Assembly (NCBI GenBank): GCA_965198715.1
Contig: CBDAPV010000002.1
Coordinates: 868,001-932,000, forward strand
Length of the DNA: 64,000 nt
Source of the DNA: RH-AL1 sp965198715
GTDB taxonomy: Bacteria; Pseudomonadota; Alphaproteobacteria; Rhizobiales; Beijerinckiaceae
Reading direction: 5' to 3'
This document shows positions 45,726-56,271 of this stretch, piece by piece. Position 1 is the first letter of the stretch, and every line of letters starts with the position of its first letter. The notes beneath the pieces are model-generated. The model was given only the letters and a program-made list of their open reading frames with translations. It searched no databases and was not told the origin of the DNA. Made by a program: the position numbers and the translations under genes.

Positions 45726-46634
45726 TCAGTAGCGGGCGACGACCGGGGCCGGCGCGGTCGGGGCAACGTAGAGCGGCACGATGAAGCGGATATAGCCGCG
45801 GGTGTCGTAGTCGTTGTTGACACCGGCGCCGCCGCCGGCGCCGATCGACGGCTGGCCGAGGCCGTAGCCGCCGTTGCGGACGTAGACTTCGCGGGTGGCG
45901 TAGGCCTGCAGCGTGAACTTGCCGAAGTCGTAGCCGATCAGGCCGCCGACGGCGAGTGAGCGCTGGCGAACGACGGGACCGTTGATGTCGGTCTGGTAGT
46001 AGCCGATGACACCGATCTCGAACTTGTTGAACTTCTTCGTCAGCGTGTAATCGATGAAGATGTTGTCGTCGAAGCCGGCGGTCGGGGTGCCGAACGCACC
46101 GAATGCGGTGACTTTGCCGCCGAGATTGCCGCCGTAGTTCGCGGTGACCGTGGCGTTGAAACCGTCCTTCACGTAGCTGATCGAGGCGCGCAGATCTGCG
46201 ATGGCGCCGCGGCCGGCCTGGGTGAAGTTGTCGGCGCCGCGTGGACCGCCGATGATGGCGGCATTGAAGCCGTTGCCGAAGTCATGCGCCAAGGCGAAGA
46301 GCAGGCCCTGGCTGTAGAGGTCGACACGGTTCGCGGTCGGGCCGTCGATATGGGTAAACACGGGAATGGCAGCGAGCACTTCGAGACGGGTGTTGTAGAA
46401 GCTGAACGGGGTCGACCACACCGAGATCGGGACGTTCACGCCAAGGCGGTTGGCCTGGCCGCTGCGCTTGCCGTAATCCTCGAGGTCGACGAAGAACACG
46501 CCTTCCGGAAGAGGGGCGCCGAGCGCCACGCCGCAGGTTTCGCACGGCTGTCCAACGATCTGCGCCTTGGCGGTGCCGGACATCGTGAAGGCGAGGGCGG
46601 CGGCACCAACCGCAGCCATGATGTTGTTCTTCAT
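45726..46634 (-). CDS. Outer-membrane beta-barrel transporter-like protein
   Basis: A 302-residue exported protein. The signal peptide is 'MKNNIMAAVGAAALAFTMSGTAKAQ'. Alternating-strand sequence follows ('GVFFVDLEDYGKRSG', 'NVPISVWSTPFSFYNTRLEVLAAIPVF', 'FIDYTLTKKFNKFEIGVIGYYQTDI', 'RGYIRFIVPLYVAP'). It resembles the MetA-pathway/phenol-degradation outer-membrane family (PF13557). Two cysteines lie near the mature N-terminus (CETC). It ends in APAPVVARY with a terminal aromatic residue, as needed for BAM recognition; the protein at 63384 has nearly the same tail. ATG 46634 is chosen to place the signal correctly. A dedicated terminator follows. Confidence 0.8.
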   Translation of the reverse strand: MKNNIMAAVGAAALAFTMSGTAKAQIVGQPCETCGVALGAPLPEGVFFVDLEDYGKRSGQANRLGVNVPISVWSTPFSFYNTRLEVLAAIPVFTHIDGPTANRVDLYSQGLLFALAHDFGNGFNAAIIGGPRGADNFTQAGRGAIADLRASISYVKDGFNATVTANYGGNLGGKVTAFGAFGTPTAGFDDNIFIDYTLTKKFNKFEIGVIGYYQTDINGPVVRQRSLAVGGLIGYDFGKFTLQAYATREVYVRNGGYGLGQPSIGAGGGAGVNNDYDTRGYIRFIVPLYVAPTAPAPVVARY

Positions 46635-47088
46635 ATTAGTCCCCCATGACATAGTTTTAGCCCAGCTTGGCAGGGCCGGCGCCTTCCCCAAAGGCGCTGA
46701 TCGACCACACATTCGCTTCGTTAGGCCGATTCCGATAAGGCATAGTCATACGCCCGCGCTTCGAAGGCTAGTCCTTGAATGCTGTTTGCCTCCGGTTCAC
46801 AAATCCGCGTTGCTTTCGGGCAACAAAATGTCAGCCGCCTTATTCTCTCTAAAAGCACGAGCTAGCCCGAACTGACCGCAATTGCATGGCTGTCGAGACA
46901 AAACCTGTCAAATTGATCGGATCGCGAAGGGAAATAAGCGATAAAGAACGAAGAACGATCATGGCCTGCGCTAGCGAAGCCGCAAACAGCATGACGTTCC
47001 GGCTCGATCGCTGTCGATTTCGTGCTCGCCGCGGACGTCAGCGCGGGCTAGCGAGGCCGCGACCGCCATGCGGCCGGCTCCGGGTGGT
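46635..47088. other. Intergenic region, probable promoter of the outer-membrane protein
   Basis: About 450 bases, clearly less GC-rich than the flanking genes, between uvrA and the outer-membrane protein (both minus strand). It should contain the latter's promoter and a long leader. AT-rich patches lie at 46795–46850 and 46895–46965 ('AAATTGATCGGATCGCGAAGGGAAATAAG' in part). No small gene or known RNA motif was recognised. Confidence 0.45.
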
Positions 47089-50058
<2,970 letters not shown>

Positions 50059-50120
50059 GCGTCCGGGAGCGTAAGAGACATCCGAACCAACCTAGGCGGG
50101 CCGGCGTGAGGATGCCAGAC

Positions 50121-51464
50121 CTACTCTGCCGCAGCCACGCCGCTGTCCACCGACCGTCGCCCCTGGTCGGCAGCCATGGCCTCCTGGCGCCGGCCGAGCC
50201 ACAGGCTATTTAGCAGCCAGGCCACCGAGAGCGGGATGGCGAGGATGATGAGCGAGATGTGGCCGAAGCCGGGCAGGGTGTGGAGGTCGGTCGACCAGGC
50301 GCCGATCTGGTCGCCGAGGCGATAGATCACCGTGTCGATAAAGGCTTTGGCCTTGTAACGGTCCTCGCGCGGGACCATGGTGAACAGGATCTCGCGGGTC
50401 GGCCGGGCGATGGCGAAATTGCCGGCGCGGCGCACGACCTGGAAGGCGATGATCGCCGCGAGCATGGGCGCCCCGGCGAGCAGGCCGAACCCCAGCACCG
50501 ACACCGCCGGCAGCAGCGCCAGCGTCAAGGTGATGCCGAGCACGCGCAGGATGCGGCCCGAGAGGAACAACTGGATCGCCAGCGTCGCAATGTTGGTGAT
50601 GAGATCGATGGTGGCGAAGAAATGCGTGCGCGCCGCGTGGTCCTTGTAGGCGTGGGCCGCGGCTCGCGTGACCTCGAAGTAAAGGAACGTCGAGGTGACG
50701 GAAAAGAGCAGCAGGAACAGGGCGGTGTTGGCGAGGTAGGCCGAGGAGAAGGTCTGGGTGAAGCCGGCCAGCACGCTGCCGCCGACGCGCTCGTCGGCGA
50801 TCTCGCGCTCCTGCACCCGCATCGTGGCGGCGTGGTGCGAGAGCCGCCTGGCGCCGAACACCGCGGCCTCGAGCAGCACGGCGGCCGCGATGAGAAGCGC
50901 GGTCTGCGGCACCTGCCTGGCGAGCGTGACGACCACGAGAGAACCGAACACCGCGCCGACGGTGGCGCCTGCGGCAATCGAGGCGAACAGCCGCTTGCCC
51001 TGATCGGAATCGAACGTGTCGACGATCATCGCCCAGAAGACCGAGACGACGAACAGGTTGAACACCGAAAGCCAGATGAAGAAGGCCCGTCCGACCCAGA
51101 CCGTGTCCTCCTTGTCGGCCAGCCAGAGCAGGATCGCGAAGACGAGGATGTTGGCGGCGAAGAACCTATAGGTGATAGCGATGAACTGCACTCGAGGCAG
51201 CGTCCGCACCAGCCAGCCGAAGGGTACGTTCAGGACGATCATCGCGATCAGCGTGCCGGTGAAGAGCCACGGCAGGTTCTCGACTCCTCCGGCGACGCCC
51301 ATCTCGTCGCGGATCGGCCGCATGATGTAGTAGGCGACGAGCAGCGAGAAGATGTAGAGCCAGGCCCAGCCGAGCGCTGCGCCCTCGCCCGGCTCGATCG
51401 CAACAGCGCGGCGCAGCAGGCGCGAGACGAAGGTCTCGCCGGCCACCGGCTCGGACCGCGTCAC
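50121..51464 (-). CDS. NTP/NDP exchange transporter-like MFS protein
   Basis: A 447-residue polytopic membrane protein with 11–12 hydrophobic segments. The N-terminal 'ALGWAWLYIFSLLVAYYIMRPIRDEMG' and the later 'YRFFAANILVFAILLWLADK', 'FASIAAGATVGAVFGSL' and 'RAGNFAIARPTREILFTMVPREDRYKAKAFIDTVIYR' resemble bacterial relatives of the ATP/ADP translocase (Tlc/Npt) family found in free-living bacteria. I chose GTG 51464, which overlaps the upstream stop as GTGA; an ATG 27 bases earlier is possible. Transported substrate is unknown; true nucleotide exchange is not implied. Confidence 0.75.
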   Translation of the reverse strand: MTRSEPVAGETFVSRLLRRAVAIEPGEGAALGWAWLYIFSLLVAYYIMRPIRDEMGVAGGVENLPWLFTGTLIAMIVLNVPFGWLVRTLPRVQFIAITYRFFAANILVFAILLWLADKEDTVWVGRAFFIWLSVFNLFVVSVFWAMIVDTFDSDQGKRLFASIAAGATVGAVFGSLVVVTLARQVPQTALLIAAAVLLEAAVFGARRLSHHAATMRVQEREIADERVGGSVLAGFTQTFSSAYLANTALFLLLFSVTSTFLYFEVTRAAAHAYKDHAARTHFFATIDLITNIATLAIQLFLSGRILRVLGITLTLALLPAVSVLGFGLLAGAPMLAAIIAFQVVRRAGNFAIARPTREILFTMVPREDRYKAKAFIDTVIYRLGDQIGAWSTDLHTLPGFGHISLIILAIPLSVAWLLNSLWLGRRQEAMAADQGRRSVDSGVAAAE

Positions 51465-52165
51465 TTCAGGATGCCGAGTTTCTGCTTCCATTCGATCGTC
51501 GTGAACGGCCCGGCGCCCAGCGGACGGCCGGGGCCGATCTCGCCGGCGCGGGCGAGCGGCACCACGATCGGCTCGAAGCCGGCCTGGCGCACCAGCTCGG
51601 AGGCGACCTTGATCGCTTGCGGATCGTCGCTGGCCAGCGGGATGCCGAGCTGCTGCCCATCCTTCTTCCCGCCCAGCGACATGTCGGTGTAGTGGATCGC
51701 GTTGAAGCCGCGCACGAGGTGCACGCCGGGCAGCAGCGCCGCCGACACCTGGCCGATGCCCTGCTTGTGCACGTCCACCGCCATCGCGCCATCGCGCGAG
51801 TCGATGGCATTCGACGCGTCGAACACGACCTTGCCCTTCAAGGCGGCATCGTTGGCCTTGGCCACCTCGGCGAAGTTCTTGTAGGGCACGGCGATCAGCA
51901 CGACCTGGCCGAACGCCGCCGCCTCCGCCGGCGTCCCGATCTGGGCGCCGTTGCCGGCCTTCGCCGCGAGATCCTTCAGCTCTTCGGGATGGCGCGAGGC
52001 GAAGAATACCTCGTCGCCGGCCTTGGCCCATACCGTGCCGAGCGCGCCGCCGACATTGCCCGCGCCGATGATGCCGATCCTATAGTGCTCCGCGGCGTGA
52101 GCCGAGGAACCGAGAGCGATGGCGAGCACCGCCGCGGCGGCCGATTGCAGGAAGATCTTCCGCAT
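51461..52165 (-). CDS. Exported NADPH-dependent reductase-like Rossmann protein
   Basis: A 234-residue protein of the F420-dependent NADP oxidoreductase-like family. After a classic Sec signal peptide ('MRKIFLQSAAAAVLAIALGSSAHAA') comes the dinucleotide fold: 'YRIGIIGAGNVGGALGTVWAKAGDEVFFASRHPE' with Arg-His positioned for NADP phosphate. 'VLIAVPYKN', 'VFDASNAID' and 'VRGFNAIHYTDMS' follow. A signal peptide on an NADP-binding enzyme is unusual, since the cofactor is cytosolic. It is coupled to the transporter-like gene downstream by a GTGA overlap. Reaction and substrate unknown. Confidence 0.85.
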   Translation of the reverse strand: MRKIFLQSAAAAVLAIALGSSAHAAEHYRIGIIGAGNVGGALGTVWAKAGDEVFFASRHPEELKDLAAKAGNGAQIGTPAEAAAFGQVVLIAVPYKNFAEVAKANDAALKGKVVFDASNAIDSRDGAMAVDVHKQGIGQVSAALLPGVHLVRGFNAIHYTDMSLGGKKDGQQLGIPLASDDPQAIKVASELVRQAGFEPIVVPLARAGEIGPGRPLGAGPFTTIEWKQKLGILK

Positions 52166-52272
52166 TCTTTATGTCTCTCATTCCAAGATCGGCTGGCTTA
52201 CCTAGGCATTCCGTGCCGGTCCGGTACCGGTCGCGTCGTCAGCCAACGCGATCGTGAGGGCTTCGCACGGGA

Positions 52273-52995
52273 TCAAGCTCCCAGCTGGTCGGCCAGGTCG
52301 AGGAAGTCGCGCGCGTTGAGATCAAAGGCCGGCTCCGGCGCGACGTCGGGCCGGCCTTGCGGCCCGAATTCCATCAGGCGGGCGACGAAGGCGGTCTTCA
52401 TGCCGAAGGCCTTGGCCGCGTGGAGATCGTACTTGTGGCAGGCGACCATCATCATCGCCTCGGGCGGCAGGTCGAGGTAGTCCGCGCCGAGCCGATACAC
52501 GGCGGCGGCCGGCTTGTAGGCCTGCGCGAGCTCCGCGGTGAGCACGGCGTCGAAGGGTAGGGCGCCCCTCTTCACCACGGCGATCACCGCCGCCATGCCG
52601 GCGTTGGACAATGTCGCGAGCGTGTAGCGCCGCGCCAGGCGGGCGAGGCCCTCGCGCGCGTCCGGCCACGGCTCGAGCCGCGTCCACACCGCGTTGATGG
52701 CGTCGCGCTCGTTCGCGCTGAAATGTTCGGCCACGTCCTCCTCGGCCGTAAGCCGGTCGAGCGCCTCGCGATAGATCCTGTCCACCCTGATCCAGCGACG
52801 GCGGCCGTCGATGACGGCATCCATTGTTTCGCGGTAGAGTCCGCGCCAGCGCACCGAGAGCGCGGCCCAATCGATTTCCAGGTGCTTCGCGGCGTTAAGG
52901 TTTTCGCCGAGCCGCAACAGCGGGCGATAGAAGTCCACCGTCGTGCCTTGCACGTCGAAGAGCAGCGCGCGTAGCTCGGTCATCATGGCCCTCAT
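52273..52995 (-). CDS. Haloacid dehalogenase type II-like HAD hydrolase
   Basis: A 240-residue HAD-superfamily protein similar to (S)-2-haloacid dehalogenases. Nucleophile Asp is in 'ALLFDVQGTTVDFY'. Motif 2 is 'LATLSNAG' (Ser/Asn), motif 3 Lys is in 'AQAYKPAAAVY', and motif 4 is 'MMMVACHKYDLHAAKAFGM', where the family usually has 'VAAHxxDL'. The start is uncertain: ATG 52995, 52986 or 52983 all begin the same frame, and GAGGG lies just upstream of the last two. It may hydrolyse halo-acids or phosphorylated substrates; dehalogenase activity is not proven. Confidence 0.85.
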   Translation of the reverse strand: MRAMMTELRALLFDVQGTTVDFYRPLLRLGENLNAAKHLEIDWAALSVRWRGLYRETMDAVIDGRRRWIRVDRIYREALDRLTAEEDVAEHFSANERDAINAVWTRLEPWPDAREGLARLARRYTLATLSNAGMAAVIAVVKRGALPFDAVLTAELAQAYKPAAAVYRLGADYLDLPPEAMMMVACHKYDLHAAKAFGMKTAFVARLMEFGPQGRPDVAPEPAFDLNARDFLDLADQLGA

Positions 52996-53106
52996 TTGAT
53001 CCGCGGGGCTTGAAAACCCCGTGAACCGAAGACGAACGACTTGCCAAGCTGCCCGTTACGCGGCAGCACCGCACCGCAGCATCGGTGCGGTATCAGGAGC
53101 GTTGAC

Positions 53107-55245
53107 GTGAGCGACCATAAACTGCGCGAGGGCCTGCCCTATCCTCGCGGTGCCCACTGGGACGGCAAGGGCACCAACTTCGCTTTGTTCTCCGCCAACG
53201 CCAAGAAGGTCGAAGTCTGCCTGTTCGACGAAACGGGCAAGCTCGAGACCGCCCGCATAGAGCTGCCGGAATATACTAACGAGGTCTTTCACGGCTATGT
53301 CGAAGGGGTTCATCCCGGTCAATTCTATGGCTACCGCGTGTACGGCCCCTACGAGCCCAACGCCGGGCATCGCTTCAATCACAACAAGCTGCTGCTTGAC
53401 CCCTATGCCCGCGCCCACGCCTTCGAACTTGAATGGAATCCGGCGGTCTTCGGCTACCAAATGGAATCAGGCGACGACCTGACCTTCGACGAGCGCGATT
53501 CCGCCCCGTTCATGCCCAAATGCGTGGTGGTGGATCAGAATTTCGACTGGCACGGCGAGCCTCCGGACCGCCGCGTCCCGTGGGATCGCACCATCACCTA
53601 CGAGACCCACGTCAAGGGTTTCACCATGCTCGACCACGACGTGCCCGAGGAAATGCGCGGCACCTACAAAGGCCTCGGCCAGAAGAAGGTGGTCGACTAC
53701 ATCAAAAGGCTCGGCGTGACTTCGGTCGAGCTGCTGCCGATCCACACCTTCGTGCAGGACGACAACCTCGTCGACAAGGGGCTGGCGAACTACTGGGGTT
53801 ACAACACGATCGGCTTCTTCGCACCGACGCCGCGCTATGCCCACGACGTGCCGAACTCGCTGCGCGAGTTCAAGGAGATGGTCGCGCGCTTCCACGAGGT
53901 CGGACTCGAGATCATCCTCGACGTCGTCTACAACCACACCGCGGAGGGCAACCATCTCGGCCCGACGCTGTCGTTCAAGGGCATCGACAACGCCAGCTAT
54001 TACCGGCTAATGCCGGATGATCGACGCTACTACGTGAACGACACTGGCACCGGCAACACGGTGAACCTGTCGCACCGCCGCGTCATCCAGATGGTAACGG
54101 ATTCGCTGCGCTACTGGGTCGAGGAGATGCACGTCGACGGCTTCCGCTTCGATCTCGGCACAATCCTGGCGCGCGAGCCCAACGGCTTCGACAATCAGTC
54201 CGGCTTCCTCAAGGCGGTAGGTCAGGACCCGAGCCTAGGCGCTGTCAAGCTCATCGCCGAGCCTTGGGACATCGGGCCGGGCGGTTACCAGGTTGGCTCC
54301 TTTCCGCCGGGCTGGGCGGAATGGACAGACAAGTTCCGCGACGATGTCCGCGACTTCTGGCGCGGCCGCGCAGGTGTTGGCACACTCGCTGCGAGACTTT
54401 GCGGTTCTGCCGAGAGCTTCAACCACCAGGGGCGCCGCGCGTGGTCGTGCGTCAATTTCGTCACCGCCCACGACGGCTTTACGCTGAACGACACCGTCAC
54501 TTACGACGAGAAGCACAACGAGGCCAACGGCGAGGACAATAAGGACGGCAATTCGGACAACCGCTCTTGGAACTGCGGCGTCGAGGGGCCGACCGACGAC
54601 GACGCCATCAACACGCTGCGCGAGCGCCAGATTCGCAACATGCTGGCGACCCTGCTGCTCTCGCAGGGCACGCCGATGCTGCTCGCCGGCGACGAGTTCG
54701 GCCGCACCCAGGGCGGCAACAATAACGCCTATTGTCAGGACAGCGAGATCTCCTGGCTGCATTGGGACCTGCAGGAGAAGGGCCAAAAGCTCATTGATTT
54801 CACGAGCAAGCTTACGGCGCTGCGCCGCAAGTATCCTATCCTGCGACACTCGCGCTTCCTCTCGGGCGAGTACAACGAGGATACTGGCACCAAGGATCTG
54901 ACGTGGATCGCGACCAGTGGGCACGAGATGGGGCCTGGCGATTGGGACGATGCCAACACGCGTTGCTTCGGCATGCTGATGGATGGCCGTGCCCAGGAGA
55001 CCGGCATCAAGCGCCGCGGCTCCGACGCCACCATGCTCCTGGTGTTCAACGGCTGGCAGGATGTCGTCGGCTTCACGCTGCCCGATCCGCCCGACGGTGC
55101 CGGTTGGACCTTGCTGATCGATACCAACCAGCCTGACCTGACGGACGAGCCCTCGTTTAAGACGGGAGACCAATACGATGCCACCGGGCGCTCGGTGCTG
55201 ATGTTCCTGATGCAAAAGGGCGAGGGCGCGGCCGCATCAGCGTGA
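53107..55245 (+). CDS. glgX: Glycogen debranching enzyme GlgX
   Basis: A 712-residue GH13 enzyme that removes alpha-1,6 branches from glycogen limit dextrins. An N-terminal CBM48 domain ('GLPYPRGAHWDGKGTNFALFSANAKKVEVCLFD') precedes the catalytic barrel with 'DVVYNHTAEG', nucleophile Asp in 'VDGFRFDLGTILARE', acid Glu in 'KLIAEPWDIGPGGYQ', and 'NFVTAHDGFTLNDTVTY'. 'GTPMLLAGDEFGRTQGGNNNAYCQD' completes the set. The start GTG 53107 has AGGAG seven bases upstream. No other glycogen genes lie in the window. Its last nine bases overlap the convergent sterol-desaturase-family gene. Confidence 0.96.
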   Translation: MSDHKLREGLPYPRGAHWDGKGTNFALFSANAKKVEVCLFDETGKLETARIELPEYTNEVFHGYVEGVHPGQFYGYRVYGPYEPNAGHRFNHNKLLLDPYARAHAFELEWNPAVFGYQMESGDDLTFDERDSAPFMPKCVVVDQNFDWHGEPPDRRVPWDRTITYETHVKGFTMLDHDVPEEMRGTYKGLGQKKVVDYIKRLGVTSVELLPIHTFVQDDNLVDKGLANYWGYNTIGFFAPTPRYAHDVPNSLREFKEMVARFHEVGLEIILDVVYNHTAEGNHLGPTLSFKGIDNASYYRLMPDDRRYYVNDTGTGNTVNLSHRRVIQMVTDSLRYWVEEMHVDGFRFDLGTILAREPNGFDNQSGFLKAVGQDPSLGAVKLIAEPWDIGPGGYQVGSFPPGWAEWTDKFRDDVRDFWRGRAGVGTLAARLCGSAESFNHQGRRAWSCVNFVTAHDGFTLNDTVTYDEKHNEANGEDNKDGNSDNRSWNCGVEGPTDDDAINTLRERQIRNMLATLLLSQGTPMLLAGDEFGRTQGGNNNAYCQDSEISWLHWDLQEKGQKLIDFTSKLTALRRKYPILRHSRFLSGEYNEDTGTKDLTWIATSGHEMGPGDWDDANTRCFGMLMDGRAQETGIKRRGSDATMLLVFNGWQDVVGFTLPDPPDGAGWTLLIDTNQPDLTDEPSFKTGDQYDATGRSVLMFLMQKGEGAAASA

Positions 55246-56145
55246 CGCCGGAGCGGTGGACTGGAGCCGCCGCCTCATTCGTGCCCGCAACCGGCGAAAC
55301 GGCCACACAAGTTGCGAACCGAGGCGGGTCGGCATAGCCTCGGCGATGCCGATCGTCGACGGCGGTCGGCGCGCCTCGTTGAACCAGGTCCCGAACACGA
55401 GATCCCAAATTACGAGGTTCTCGCCATAGTTCTTGTTGCCTTCACGCAAGTCCATGCTGTGGTGCCAGCGGTGCAGCTCGGGCGTGTTGAAGACGTAGGA
55501 CAGCGGGCCGAAGCTCATCGTCGCGTTGGTATGGGTCATGAGGCCGATGTAGCCGGTCAGCGCCGAGAGCCAGGCCATCACCTCGGCCGGCGCGCCGGCC
55601 AACACGAGGATCGCAACGCCCGGCACCACGCTCTTGATCGCATCCACGAAGTGGAAGCGCCCGGAGTTCACGCACCACAGCTTGCCGACGCCGTGGTGGA
55701 CGGCGTGGAAGTACCACAGCGGGCGCCACTCATGCGCCGTACGATGCGCCCAGTAGGCCGCAAACTCGGAGACGGCGAGGCCGAGCACCACCTGCGCCGC
55801 CAGCGGCCAGCCGTGCGGCCAAAGTCCGAGGCCGTGATGGCCGCTCTCGACGATCAGCGCCGACAGGCCGATAGCGCTGGAGAACACCACCAGCACCTGC
55901 ACCGTGCCGTTGCTAACGAGCGTGTGGCCGAGGTCCAGCAGCAGTTGGCCGTCGTGCGGCTGCCAGATCGCCTCGTGCGGCATGCAGCACTCGAGGCCGA
56001 GCAGCGCGGCGACAAGGCCGAGATAGGTCAGATTAAAGGCCAGGATCGGCGCGCCGTGCGCGAAGCCGTAAGCCGTGGCGACGATGGCTGCCACGAGCAG
56101 GGCCGGCCAGGCTGTCCAGGCGACAAGGGTGCGCAGGCGAGTCAT
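55237..56145 (-). CDS. Sterol desaturase/fatty acid hydroxylase family protein
   Basis: A 302-residue integral membrane di-iron oxygenase. Four or more transmembrane segments are visible. The histidine clusters of the family are present: 'YWAHRTAHEWRPLWYFHAVHH', then 'MTHTNATM' and 'HRWHHSMDLREGNKNYGENLVIWDLVFGTWF'. Relatives hydroxylate or desaturate lipids, carotenoids or hopanoid precursors; the substrate here is not deducible. I chose ATG 56145 ('MTRLRTLVAW'), discarding an unconserved 32-residue extension. Convergent with glgX with a nine-base tail overlap. Confidence 0.9.
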   Translation of the reverse strand: MTRLRTLVAWTAWPALLVAAIVATAYGFAHGAPILAFNLTYLGLVAALLGLECCMPHEAIWQPHDGQLLLDLGHTLVSNGTVQVLVVFSSAIGLSALIVESGHHGLGLWPHGWPLAAQVVLGLAVSEFAAYWAHRTAHEWRPLWYFHAVHHGVGKLWCVNSGRFHFVDAIKSVVPGVAILVLAGAPAEVMAWLSALTGYIGLMTHTNATMSFGPLSYVFNTPELHRWHHSMDLREGNKNYGENLVIWDLVFGTWFNEARRPPSTIGIAEAMPTRLGSQLVWPFRRLRARMRRRLQSTAPASR

Positions 56146-56271
56146 GACGAATGTTCTACGCTCAGTTGCTGCCACAAGGTAGGGCGATCGTGACTGCTTA
56201 GTCGAAGCGATTGAAGCGCAGCGTGTCGGTTTTCTGATCACTCCACTCAGATCGGCTCAGACTGACGATCG

